In this document: positions 1 through 8,997 of the stretch, in pieces
Position numbering within the stretch: the first letter of the stretch is position 1
Layout of the letters: every line of letters starts with the position of its first letter
DNA from: Advenella incenata
Lineage (GTDB): Bacteria; Pseudomonadota; Gammaproteobacteria; Burkholderiales; Burkholderiaceae_B
Reading direction: 5' to 3'
Length of the DNA stretch: 64,000 bases
Assembly (NCBI RefSeq): GCF_004217095.1
Contig: NZ_SHKO01000001.1
Location: 496,001-560,000, forward strand
Notes under the pieces: generated by a model
The model's database searches: none
What the model saw: the letters and a program-made list of their open reading frames with translations, nothing else
Told to the model about the DNA's origin: nothing
Program-made: the position numbers and the translations under genes

Positions 1-754
1 GTCCGTTGCCCTTGATCCAGGGAACGTGGGCGTAGGAGTAAAAGGCCAGGCGATCGGGCTTGAGGGAGATGGTTTTCTTGATGGTCGATTCCATGGCAGC
101 CCAACTCTGAAAGGGCAGGCCAAAGATCAGGTCGTGACTGACACTGGTATAGCCGATAGCGCGGGCTGCGTCGGTTGCATTGAGCACGTTTTCGTAGGGC
201 TGAATGCGATGGATGGCCTTCTGGACCATGGGATCATAGTCCTGCACGCCGTAGCTGACCCGGCGAAAGCCCAGATCGTAGAGGGCCTGCAGATGCTCCT
301 TGCGGGTATTGTTGGGATGCCCCTCGAAGCTGAACTCGTGGTGTTCGTGAACGATGGCATCGTCCAGAATACCGGTAAGCAGGCGCTGCAAGTTGGCGCT
401 GCTAAAGAAAGTGGGCGTGCCGCCACCCAGGTGAATTTCCCTGATGACCGGTTTGTCGCCGAGCAGCTTGCGGTACATGGCCCATTCTTTGAGGACCGCC
501 TCGACATACGGCTCTTCGACACTGTGTTTTTTGGTAATGCGCTTATGACAGGCGCAGAAGGTACAGAGCACCTCACAGAAAGGCAGGTGGATATACAGAC
601 TGATGCCTTCCTGGGCGTTCGATTCTGTAAAGCTGCGCCTGACGGTCTGCAGATAAGCGTCGCTATCGAAACTACTTTCGTCCCAGTACGGCACGGTGGG
701 GTAGCTCGTATAACGAGGACCGGGGATGTTGTATTTCTGAATAAGTGTGTTCAT
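1..754 (-). CDS. hemN: Oxygen-independent coproporphyrinogen III oxidase (partial, C-terminus outside window)
   Basis: Radical-SAM enzyme that decarboxylates coproporphyrinogen III to protoporphyrinogen IX without oxygen in haem synthesis. Read on the minus strand the protein begins MNTLIQKYNIPGPRYTSYPT, the N-terminal signature of HemN. It then shows LYIHLPFCEVLCTFCACHK, carrying the CX3CX2C cluster motif, followed by IHLGGGTPTFF and GVQDYDPMVQ. About 250 of roughly 460 residues are inside the window; the rest runs off the left edge. An in-frame ATG nine bases upstream (763) is an equally possible start, and neither has a strong ribosome site. It starts 36 bp after the topB stop on the same strand, so co-transcription is possible. 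The family assignment is secure; HemN versus HemN-like paralogue is settled by the N-terminal Y-T-S-Y-P-T motif of true HemN. Confidence 0.93.
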   Translation of the reverse strand, partial: MNTLIQKYNIPGPRYTSYPTVPYWDESSFDSDAYLQTVRRSFTESNAQEGISLYIHLPFCEVLCTFCACHKRITKKHSVEEPYVEAVLKEWAMYRKLLGDKPVIREIHLGGGTPTFFSSANLQRLLTGILDDAIVHEHHEFSFEGHPNNTRKEHLQALYDLGFRRVSYGVQDYDPMVQKAIHRIQPYENVLNATDAARAIGYTSVSHDLIFGLPFQSWAAMESTIKKTISLKPDRLAFYSYAHVPWIKGNG

Positions 755-790
755 TCTGTACATGCGCCCCCGGGGTGAGGCGGGGGTCGC

Positions 791-3523
791 TTAAAATGCG
801 GGCTCGGTATCGTCCGGGTCGGCGGTTTTGGCAGTCTGCTTGCGGGCAGTCGCGCTTTTGCCTGCGACTTTCTTTGCAGTGGCTTTCTTGACAGCCGTCT
901 TCTTGACAGCTGTTTTCTTGGTGGCAGTTTTGCTTGCGGTCTTGCGGGCAGTTTTCTTGGCTGCTTTTTTGACCACTTTGCCGCTGTCGGCCTCTGCCGC
1001 GGTGCTTTTTGCCGCAGACTTGCTGGCGGCTTTGGCAGCCGATTTCGACGCCGCTTTTGCCGTTTTGGCGGGGCGGGGCTCAAATTCAAACTCTATTTTA
1101 CCCGCTTTCGACATGGCAAGGTAGGCTTTGAACTTGCGGTTGGTACGATTGGACACAAACCCGTCGAGCAGGTCGGTTTTACCCTGACTGAGCAATTTGC
1201 CCATCTGGTCGTGGCTGATCTCCTGTTGCAGGATCACGCGACCAGACTTGAAGTCGCACGTTTTCTTTTCGCTGACCGAATTTTCGCAGACATAGCTCAT
1301 GCCCGTGTCGTAAACGTTACCACTGCATTTGGGGCAATGGCCGACGGGCGTTAGCTGGGAGACGTCCAGTGGTTCACTGTTGTCGTCGTCAGACTGGCCA
1401 AAATCGAATTCCAGCTTATTTTCGGGCGTAATGCGCAAAATGGCGGAAAAGGGGCGTCCCATTTTGCTGATGAAACCGCTGAGCGGGCCCAGGGTTTTGT
1501 TTTGCAGCAGCTCTTCCACTTCGGGAATTTCAAAGGTGCGGCCGCCGGGATGCTTGGTAATGGAAAAATCGCAGTTGGTGCAGGCGTAACGGCGGTAGTT
1601 TTCCTTGACGACGCTGCCGCAGGCCGGGCATGGCGTTGTGAGCGTGGCGTAGTCGCCGGGCACGGTGTCCTGCTCGTATTCCTTGGCCCGCTTGACGATA
1701 ATTTGCGTGCTTTGCGCAATTTCGCGCATGAACGCTTCGCGGTCCAGCTGGCCCTGTTCCATTTGCTTGAGCTTGTGTTCCCATTCGCCCGTCAGTTCGG
1801 GCGAGGTCAGCTCGCGCACGTTCAGTCCGACCAGCAGCGTCATGAGCTGGCGCGCCTTGGCTGTGGGAATCAGCTCGCGGCCTTCGCGGCGCAGGTACTG
1901 TTCATTGAGCAGGCCTTCGATAATGGTGGCGCGGGTGGCTGGCGTACCCAGCCCGCGCTCGGACATGGCTTCGCGCAGTTCATCGTCGTCTACCAGCTTG
2001 CCGGCCCCTTCCATGGCCGAGAGCAACGTTGCCTCTGTATAGCGGGCGGGTGGACGGGTTGCCAGCTCCTTGGCGGCGATATCTTCGGTTTTGACGGTTT
2101 CATTTTCAGCGACGGGAACCAGCGTGGCATCGCTTTCCTGGTTCTCGCGCCCGTAAATTTCCAGCCAACCCGGCTTGATCAGTACCTTGCCTTCAGTTTT
2201 GAAGTGATGGCTGGCCACAATCGTGATCCTTGTGGTGACCCGAAATTCAGCAGGCGGGAAGAACACGGCCATGAAGCGTTTGCTGACCAGGTCATAGATC
2301 TTGGCTTCGGCTTCGCTCAGCTCCTTGGGTACCTGCAGGGTAGGGATAATGGCAAAGTGATCGGAGATCTTTTTGTTGTCAAAAATACGCTTGTTGGGTC
2401 TGACCCAGCTGTTTTGCAGGATCTTCTTTGCAAAGGGCGCATTGCGCCGTCCCAGCGACGATTCGGCGCCTGCGATGGCCTCAAAGGTTTGTTTGACCGT
2501 ACTCTGATAGTCTTCGGGCAGGTAGCGTGAGTCGGTACGCGGGTAAGTCAGCGCCTTGTGGCGTTCGTACAGGCTTTGGGCCAGCGCCAGTGTCGTTTTG
2601 GCGGTAAAGCCGAAACGGGAGTTGGCTTCGCGCTGCAGCGATGTCAGGTCAAACAGGCCTGGCGACATGGATGTCGAGGGCTTGGATTCTTCGGTAACCG
2701 TGCCGTCTTTATGGCGACACGCAACAACCACCGATTGTGCACTGGCGGCCGACCACAGGCGGTTGTCCCTTTTCTCGGGATCGTGTTCATCCTTTTTGAA
2801 GGCCGGGTCGAACCACTTGCCTTCATACAGGCCGCCGGCTGCCACGAAGGTGGCATGCACTTCCCAGTAGTCGCGGGATTTGAACTGGCGGATTTTTTCT
2901 TCACGTTCGAACACAATGGCCAGGGTCGGCGTCTGGACCCGGCCGATAGGCGTCTTGAAAAAACCCCCGTCCTTGCTGTTAAAGGCGGTCATGGCGCGCG
3001 TGCCGTTGATGCCGATCAGCCAGTCGGCTTCCGCGCGCGAGCGGGCTGCCGCTTCCAGCGGCTTCATCACGCTGTCGTCGCGCAGATTGTCAAAGGCCTC
3101 AATAATGGCGTTGCGTGTCATGGACTGCAGCCAGAGCCGCTTGATGGGCTTATTGACGCCCGAGTACTGGATAATGTAACGGAAGATTAACTCTCCCTCG
3201 CGTCCGGCGTCACATGCGTTGATAATGGCAGTGACATCTTTGCGTTTGAGCAGGCGCACCAGCATTTTGAGCCGGTCGGTGGCCCTTTTGTCGGACGGTC
3301 TTAGATCGAACGCTTTGGCCGGGATGGCCGGCAGATGATTGAAGGACCATTTGCCGCGGACAACATCGTCGGGATTGGTCAGGGTTAGCAAATGCCCTAC
3401 GCTGGACGACAGGACATACTGGTCGTTCTCAAAGTAGTCACCTTCACGATGCATGCCGCCCAAAGCACGGGAGATATCGAGTGCAACTGAAGGTTTCTCA
3501 GCGATAATCAGGGTTTTCGTCAT
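791..3523 (-). CDS. topB: DNA topoisomerase III with Lys/Ala-rich C-terminal tail
   Basis: Type IA topoisomerase, 910 aa, which cuts and passes single strands and decatenates DNA. TOPRIM starts with TLIIAEKPSVALDISRALGG at residue 3 and has the metal-binding DAGREGE near residues 105-111. The active-site tyrosine lies in LTYPRTDSRYL, near residue 327. Two C-terminal zinc-ribbon-like segments follow (CPACG...CTNC and CPKC...C...C). The last ~80 residues, from about 830, are almost only Ala, Lys, Ser and Thr in short AAKK/KKTA runs, like a histone H1 or AlgP tail. E. coli TopB is ~650 aa, so the protein is about 260 residues longer, partly through the extra zinc segments and this tail. The tail is probably an added DNA-binding arm (inference). 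It is upstream of hemN on the same strand. Confidence 0.95.
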   Translation of the reverse strand: MTKTLIIAEKPSVALDISRALGGMHREGDYFENDQYVLSSSVGHLLTLTNPDDVVRGKWSFNHLPAIPAKAFDLRPSDKRATDRLKMLVRLLKRKDVTAIINACDAGREGELIFRYIIQYSGVNKPIKRLWLQSMTRNAIIEAFDNLRDDSVMKPLEAAARSRAEADWLIGINGTRAMTAFNSKDGGFFKTPIGRVQTPTLAIVFEREEKIRQFKSRDYWEVHATFVAAGGLYEGKWFDPAFKKDEHDPEKRDNRLWSAASAQSVVVACRHKDGTVTEESKPSTSMSPGLFDLTSLQREANSRFGFTAKTTLALAQSLYERHKALTYPRTDSRYLPEDYQSTVKQTFEAIAGAESSLGRRNAPFAKKILQNSWVRPNKRIFDNKKISDHFAIIPTLQVPKELSEAEAKIYDLVSKRFMAVFFPPAEFRVTTRITIVASHHFKTEGKVLIKPGWLEIYGRENQESDATLVPVAENETVKTEDIAAKELATRPPARYTEATLLSAMEGAGKLVDDDELREAMSERGLGTPATRATIIEGLLNEQYLRREGRELIPTAKARQLMTLLVGLNVRELTSPELTGEWEHKLKQMEQGQLDREAFMREIAQSTQIIVKRAKEYEQDTVPGDYATLTTPCPACGSVVKENYRRYACTNCDFSITKHPGGRTFEIPEVEELLQNKTLGPLSGFISKMGRPFSAILRITPENKLEFDFGQSDDDNSEPLDVSQLTPVGHCPKCSGNVYDTGMSYVCENSVSEKKTCDFKSGRVILQQEISHDQMGKLLSQGKTDLLDGFVSNRTNRKFKAYLAMSKAGKIEFEFEPRPAKTAKAASKSAAKAASKSAAKSTAAEADSGKVVKKAAKKTARKTASKTATKKTAVKKTAVKKATAKKVAGKSATARKQTAKTADPDDTEPAF

Positions 3524-3683
3524 GGTTTTCCGAAGTTATGAACCGCAAGCGGATGTGTTATTTTTCACCGAGTGTACTACACGGCTATTTTCCACACAGC
3601 TATAATCGCTTGCCGTGCTGTTTCTGGTGGCCGGCACTTTCCCGGCAGCCCAAACGCGGATAATACGAGAGGTAATTCAATTG

Positions 3684-6458
3684 ATGCAAGCTCAAACGGC
3701 TCATTCTGCACAATCCGGGCATGATCAAATCTTCCGGTGGCGTCTCTTTTTCAATATGGGATTGCGGGTGCTGGGTATTGGGTTGCTGGCCAGCGGCATT
3801 GTGACCTGGATCGCGGCAAACTGGGACGGACTTGGCAAATTTGAGCGTATTGCGGGTGTCCAGCTGTTGCTGATCGCCGTTGTGGCTGTTGCCCTGGTGC
3901 AGGCCTGGCGGGGTGGGCGCAAGTCTGGCCATATCGCCGGCGCTTCGCAGCCCGCAAGTTCTGGCAGCCAGGGCGTACCGGCTTTTGCCGGCGCATTGTT
4001 TCTCGCCTGTGTCGTTACCGGTGGCTTATTGGCGCTTCTGGGGCAAACCTATCAGACCGGCGCCGATCCCTGGACGTTATTTGGCTGGTGGGCCTTGCTG
4101 GCGGTGCCCTGGCTTCTGGTCGCCCGCAGCTGGTTTGTCATCGTTCTGTGGCTGGTTGTGCTAAATACCGCCATCATATTGCTGCTGGGTACGCAGGTGT
4201 TGATAAGCCCGCAGCGTTACACGCCAATGGGCTATGCATGGGTGGTGGCAGCAATCAATGCGGGTCTGCTGGCAGGCGCCGAGCGTTTGCGCAGCCGCTA
4301 TGGCGATCCCTATCGGGTGGTTCCCCGGCTGCTGGTGCTTATCATACTGATTGCCTTGTTTTGTACACTGGCCGCGTCTGTGGAATCTCTGTTTGACGGT
4401 GAGTCCAATCAGGCCATGCTGCTGCAGGCAGTGCTGGTTGGGGCGGTTGTCTCAGCCGGGTTCTATCTTTATCGCCGCCTTACACCCGATTTTTTCATTC
4501 TTTCGCAACTGGCCGTGTTTACGGTCCTGTATGCGGGTACCTACGTGCTCATCGCCAGTTGGCTGTTCGCCGAGTCGATCGAGCTGAGCGTGGCGCTGGC
4601 CTTTGTAGTGGCGCTTGGCGGGATGCTCGGTTGTGTGTCCTGGCTCAGGAAAGTGTATCAATCGCAGTCTGACGCACCCGGCCAGCCCGTCCTTTCGGGC
4701 GGCTCAGCAGCCCTGCCTGCTGCGGTCACCGCTATAGATACAGCCCCAAACGCAAACACGGTTAAGACTGAGTCTGCGGTTACCCCTGCGCGCAGTTCGC
4801 CGTTGTTATTCCTCTTTTCATTCGGTTTTATATTTTTGCTGGGCTTAGCCCTTATAGCGGTCCTGGAGATACCGCTCACAGGGGCTGCAGGCGCGGCTCT
4901 GGTGGCCGGGCTGTTGGCATACTTCTCTCCTGGCGGAAAATGGCGTGTCAGCGGTGTGACGCTGATGCTGGTCGGTTTGCTGTTGCTGGCATTCGAAGTT
5001 TTCAGTGGAACGCATATAGACTATACGGAACGCGCTTTGCCAATATTGGGACTGATTGCCGGCCTGCTGATTTTGTACCATATGTATCAAATACCGTGGT
5101 TTCAGTTTCAGTGTGCGGTCGCAGCGCTGGTGCTCTTTGCCATTCTGTGGCCGCAGTACAGTCCCGGTCTTGCATTCGATCGTGCAGATGCCGGCCTGTC
5201 CGGCTATGGCCATGACGCAGACTGGTTGTCGTTCTTGAGCGAACTGGCACCTGTTTATATTGTGCTGGCCACTGTGATTCTGATGGGGTTGCCGCATGCC
5301 TGGCTGCGTCGCTACAAAACGCTCGCATGGGCGTTGTTGTGCGTCCCGCTTGGTGCCTATGTTATTGATATGTCGGCGTTATCCTACAGCAGCAATCAGA
5401 GCGTACAAGATGGTCAGAACATGCTGGCCATGGTGTTGAATAAATGGGCTCTGCCCACACGCTTCCCGATGGCTTACCTGTGTAATCTGGTGTTTTGCCT
5501 CTTGCCTATGGGGGTCGCGTGGCTGTCAGCCAGACGGCGACGCGTTCCCGCAGCGGATCAGGCCGTCGTGCTGCTTGTCCTGCTGGTGCTGGGCGTGTTG
5601 TGGGGCGATCTGCCCGGGGTGCAGTTGGGCTTGTTGTTGTGTCTGCTGGGTTACGAGTTGCATTACCGCAGCATGCTGGTTGTCGGGGTGATCAGCATTA
5701 TCGTTTTTCTGGCGCAGTTTTATTTTCAATTGCATTTTCTTCTGCTGGATAAAGCGTACTTTCTGATCGCTCAGGGCGCCGTTTTGCTGGTGATGGCGCT
5801 GCTGTGGTACCGGTTGCGTCCCGTTGCGGCTATTGGCGGGAGGCCTACCGATCACAGTGGCGCACTGGATCCGATCGCCGATACGCCCGCCGGGCGTGAG
5901 GGTGCTCGCTTGCCTGTGCGTGACGGTTTGTCCGCATCTCAGGCCAGAGCGGGCCGCAGGCGGTCATCGGTGCCGGTGCTTGCGAGCATCGTGGCCGGGC
6001 TGGTTGCCGTGCTGGCCGCGGCCAATGTGGATGTCGTGCAAAAAGAAGCCATTATCCGCGACGGGACGCGTTTCGTGGTTGCATTGCGGCCGGTGGATCC
6101 GCGCTCTTTGATGCAGGGCGACTATATGACGTTAAATTTTGCGTCACAGGCGGGCGAAGATGGGGACCTGTTTTCCGATTATTCACACCGGTATGTCGAA
6201 CTGAAACCCGATGCACAGGGTGTCTATCACTTTACCCGCACGCTGCCGCAAATGGCGCCGCCAGCGCAATCCGGCAACGTGCTGGTTCGTTATCGCAGGC
6301 AATTGGATGAGCGGGTGCTGTTTGTGACTGATGCGTATTTTTTCCCGGAAGGGCAGGCAGAACACTTTGCTCGTGCCCGCTATGGGGAATTTCGTGTCAA
6401 TCAGGATGGCGTGGCATTGTTAACCGGGTTGCTGGACGAAAAGCAGAATCGGCTATAG
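3684..6458 (+). CDS. Multi-spanning membrane protein, DUF2157 + DUF4401 + GDYXXLXY fusion
   Basis: The 924-residue protein starts at an ATG with GAGAGG 12 bases upstream; a TTG three bases earlier is possible. An N-terminal DUF2157-like part (residues ~20-200) begins with RWRLFFNMGLRVLGIGLLASGIVTWIAANWDG (the first 20 residues are typical) and continues with several hydrophobic helices. A long central region of further membrane segments resembles DUF4401. The C-terminal 160 residues after one more helix contain LRPVDPRSLMQGDYMTLNFA, the GDYXXLXY motif of a family known to accompany DUF2157/DUF4401 proteins. In many genomes these are separate neighbouring genes, so this looks like a fusion of all three. 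The function of these families is unknown. It is divergent from topB and stands alone. The domain names are from memory and would need a profile search. Confidence 0.85.
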   Translation: MQAQTAHSAQSGHDQIFRWRLFFNMGLRVLGIGLLASGIVTWIAANWDGLGKFERIAGVQLLLIAVVAVALVQAWRGGRKSGHIAGASQPASSGSQGVPAFAGALFLACVVTGGLLALLGQTYQTGADPWTLFGWWALLAVPWLLVARSWFVIVLWLVVLNTAIILLLGTQVLISPQRYTPMGYAWVVAAINAGLLAGAERLRSRYGDPYRVVPRLLVLIILIALFCTLAASVESLFDGESNQAMLLQAVLVGAVVSAGFYLYRRLTPDFFILSQLAVFTVLYAGTYVLIASWLFAESIELSVALAFVVALGGMLGCVSWLRKVYQSQSDAPGQPVLSGGSAALPAAVTAIDTAPNANTVKTESAVTPARSSPLLFLFSFGFIFLLGLALIAVLEIPLTGAAGAALVAGLLAYFSPGGKWRVSGVTLMLVGLLLLAFEVFSGTHIDYTERALPILGLIAGLLILYHMYQIPWFQFQCAVAALVLFAILWPQYSPGLAFDRADAGLSGYGHDADWLSFLSELAPVYIVLATVILMGLPHAWLRRYKTLAWALLCVPLGAYVIDMSALSYSSNQSVQDGQNMLAMVLNKWALPTRFPMAYLCNLVFCLLPMGVAWLSARRRRVPAADQAVVLLVLLVLGVLWGDLPGVQLGLLLCLLGYELHYRSMLVVGVISIIVFLAQFYFQLHFLLLDKAYFLIAQGAVLLVMALLWYRLRPVAAIGGRPTDHSGALDPIADTPAGREGARLPVRDGLSASQARAGRRRSSVPVLASIVAGLVAVLAAANVDVVQKEAIIRDGTRFVVALRPVDPRSLMQGDYMTLNFASQAGEDGDLFSDYSHRYVELKPDAQGVYHFTRTLPQMAPPAQSGNVLVRYRRQLDERVLFVTDAYFFPEGQAEHFARARYGEFRVNQDGVALLTGLLDEKQNRL

Positions 6459-6587
6459 GGCCAGATCAGTACTCACCAAGGACGCGGCAGTGGCTCGGCG
6501 GCAGTTCGCTTTCGGGTACATTGCCCGTATCGCATATTTTGGGGCGTGCGAGCTGGCGTTATTGGTCACTGCATAACGGGCACGAAA

Positions 6588-6712
6588 TAACAGCGAAAAT
6601 AAACGGCCAAAATGAATGGCTAAATTGGGTGGCTAAATTGGGTGGCTAGATTGGGTGGCCAAAATAAATGGCCAAAATAGCCGCGGGAAATAACAGCCAA
6701 AAATAACGGTAA
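6588..6712. repeat. Degenerate AT-rich tandem repeats between genes
   Basis: Between the DUF2157 fusion gene and gluQ lies a low-complexity stretch of short imperfect units. ATTGGGTGGCTA-type units occur three times in a row (about 6620-6655), flanked by GGCCAAAATAAATGGCCAAAATA. No reading frame is plausible. The two flanking genes converge here, so a terminator is expected, but no clean hairpin with a U-run is seen. Similar cryptic repetition occurs at 8725-8880 and 52575-52745. Confidence 0.6.
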
Positions 6713-6722
6713 AAAACGGGCA

Positions 6723-7625
6723 TCAGCGTATCGTAAAACGTTGGCGCCATGCCGCCACAGCTGCGTCCCAGAAGTCGTTCACCGTATTTACGGGCAATAC
6801 ATCAAAACCCAGCGCGGCCCAGGCTCGCTGCAGGCTTTTAATAGGATTGTGCATATCAATGGCCTGTGCGTGGTTCTGTTTCGAGAGCTTTCTGCCATCG
6901 CTGTCCAGCACCAGGGGAACATGCATCATCCGCGGTGGTGCAAAACCCAGCATGCGGGCCAGTTGATGCTGCCTGGCTGTAGAAGAAAGCAGATCCTGGC
7001 CTCGCACAATGTCCGTCACCTGCTGATCGTGATCGTCCACAACGACCACGAGCTGATAGGCGAACAGGCCATCGGCGCGTTTGACGATCATGTCGCCAAC
7101 GGCCTGGGCAACGTTTTGGGTTCGTGCACCGACCCAGCGATCGGTAAAGGAATAGCCCGCGTCGGGCATTTTCACGCGCCAGGCCCGGGGCGAGCGGCCC
7201 GCAGCAATACCGGCCCGACAGGTGCCGGCGTAGGGGCGCTCACCATCCTCTCCCAACAGCCCGGCCTGTACAGCGTTGCTGGCGATTTCCTGACGCGTAC
7301 AGGCGCATCCGTAAATCAGGCCTTGGTTATCAAGTAGTTCAAATATGTCTGCATAGCGAGACAGCCGCTGCGACTGCCAGATAATATCGCCGTCCCAGCG
7401 CATGCCCAGTTGTTGCAATTGCGACAGGATGATCTGGTCTGCACCCAGCACCACGCGCGGGGTATCGATATCTTCGATGCGTAACAGCCAGCGGCCGTGA
7501 TGGGCGCGAGCGTCCAGAAAGCTGGCCATGGCCGCGACCAGCGACCCGTCGTGAAGGGGACCGCTGGGGCTGGGCGCAAAACGCCCCGTATAGGGGGCGC
7601 AGGTGGTGTAAAACGGGTTGGACAA
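6723..7625 (-). CDS. gluQ: Glutamyl-Q tRNA(Asp) synthetase
   Basis: Truncated GluRS paralogue, 300 aa, that attaches glutamate to queuosine at position 34 of tRNA(Asp). The class I start is visible as [20 protein letters not shown], with an HDGS version of [17 protein letters not shown] follows, and a zinc site YGCACTR...PYAGTC supplies Cys, Cys, Tyr and Cys as in E. coli Glu[10 protein letters not shown] segment replaces KMSKS. There is no anticodon-binding domain, as expected. No ATG fits: the frame opens with TTG (7623-7625), the first internal ATG would cut the active site, and no clear ribosome site is seen. Translation from TTG is therefore likely but unproven. In many gammaproteobacteria it follows dksA; here it stands alone next to smg. 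Confidence 0.95.
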   Translation of the reverse strand: MSNPFYTTCAPYTGRFAPSPSGPLHDGSLVAAMASFLDARAHHGRWLLRIEDIDTPRVVLGADQIILSQLQQLGMRWDGDIIWQSQRLSRYADIFELLDNQGLIYGCACTRQEIASNAVQAGLLGEDGERPYAGTCRAGIAAGRSPRAWRVKMPDAGYSFTDRWVGARTQNVAQAVGDMIVKRADGLFAYQLVVVVDDHDQQVTDIVRGQDLLSSTARQHQLARMLGFAPPRMMHVPLVLDSDGRKLSKQNHAQAIDMHNPIKSLQRAWAALGFDVLPVNTVNDFWDAAVAAWRQRFTIR

Positions 7626-7773
7626 AATCAGCGGGGCGCAAGTAGATAAGTAGACGCGAGCAGCAATTGACTTGACTGCACAAGTGATTATATTTGTATA
7701 GGTTATGGCGGCGTGCCTGCCTCATGCTCGCTTTATGCGTTACATGGGGCAACCACGCCGCCGAACCAGTGGA

Positions 7774-8232
7774 TCAGTGAAATAGTTTTTCTTCGTCGTC
7801 GGTAACCAGTTCTTCCAGGATCAGATGATCAATCTCCGCCTCCTGGCTCCACAACACCATCAGCGTGATAATTTTGATGTGCTGCAAGGACAGGGGGGCT
7901 TCCGGTGCTGCCATGGCCCGATCAATAATGATTTCGCGCAGCGGTGGCGCAACCGCCCCGCTATACTCCAGGAAACTCATGAACCCGAGTGCCGCCACGC
8001 CCAGGTGTTGTTGCTCGCCTGGTGTATAAAAGCGTGTGCTGGAGTCTGACATGCTGGTCAGTTCCACGCATTTTTCTGTGGATTCGGCCAGACCGAAGAG
8101 CCAGCCGATCGCATCGTCAATGTCATCGTGCTCAAAGCCAGCGGCCATGAGCCTTTTGGTCAGGACGTCTGCGGAAGGGCAGGATTCTGGAGTGTAATAG
8201 TTCTCGAAGAGATAAACCAGGACATCATACAT
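7774..8232 (-). CDS. smg: Smg family protein (DUF494)
   Basis: Small conserved protein of unknown biochemical role, 152 aa, close to the usual ~157. The N-terminus MYDVLVYLFENYYTPESCPS and the phrase FEHDDIDDAIGWL are family signatures. GGGGAA lies about nine bases before the ATG. In many proteobacteria smg follows dprA and precedes a topoisomerase gene. Here dprA is missing upstream, where 765 bp of non-coding DNA lies instead. topB does follow about 4.3 kb downstream on the same strand, with gluQ and the DUF2157 gene between, so the usual neighbourhood looks broken up by insertion or rearrangement (inference). Confidence 0.92.
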   Translation of the reverse strand: MYDVLVYLFENYYTPESCPSADVLTKRLMAAGFEHDDIDDAIGWLFGLAESTEKCVELTSMSDSSTRFYTPGEQQHLGVAALGFMSFLEYSGAVAPPLREIIIDRAMAAPEAPLSLQHIKIITLMVLWSQEAEIDHLILEELVTDDEEKLFH

Positions 8233-8997
8233 AATGCGTTTTCCCCAAAAGGTTTATTCAATGATAGCCCTTCAGTCAAATGACACCATCCTGCCTTCAA
8301 AATTCTTTAATTAAGCTGAAAGCGTAGATAAATGGTGCTATTTGACAGGCTACACCCGTCAGCCGTTACGCAGGCTTAATGATTATACTGTACGGGTTTT
8401 TGAGTGGGCAGGCAACGGTTTATTGGATCTCGTCATAAAAAAACATCACAGTGTCTTCCATGACCATGATTCCAAAAGACTTTTCGATGACAATAGCGTT
8501 GTCTGGCCGCTGCGCGTTCTGTTTCAGTCGATTGCAGTTTACATAACTGGCGGACACAGCAGCGCAAAAAATGAGCAAAAAACGCATAGATGACGCCATC
8601 ATACATAACGTCATATTTGACCGTACTGACGCGAGCGGGCCAGAGCGGGCAAACAAGATAAGCTGGCGTGTCGGCAAGCGACTGCGCAAAGAACATCCAG
8701 GGGCCAGACCAGGCGCGCAAACCGGGAGTGAGCGCCGCCAGTTAAACCGGGAGCCAAGGCGAAGCGATAAATTAAAGCGACGAGTTAAGCTCTGGCAGTT
8801 AACGCCAGGATAAGAACCGGAAGTTAAAGGCTGGCGGGTTAAAGCGACGAGCGTAAAGATCGCGTTCTGGCAGATCGATGGGGCGCGGCAACCAACCTGT
8901 GTAAGCGCGTATTTTTCATGCAGACCGGACAGCAGGGGGGAATTTGAATACAATGAAAACTTACTTCGTCCCCCATTTGCATTTATAAGGAAATGCC
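8233..8997. other. Long intergenic region with degenerate repeats, no convincing gene
   Basis: This 765-bp gap separates divergent smg and argD. Between 8725 and 8880 it is rich in AGTTAA-type elements. The 13-mer TTAAAGCGACGAG occurs exactly at 8772-8784 and 8839-8851, and CCGGGAG/CCGGAAG variants recur. The longest minus-strand frame here (8420-9004) has no ribosome site and a composition typical of a shadow. Its last 55 codons (8420-8587) open with MRFLLIFCAAVSASYVNCNR, which could be a tiny secreted protein, but I cannot support it. A TTATACT -10-like element sits near 8383. I see no RNA gene. Confidence 0.5.
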
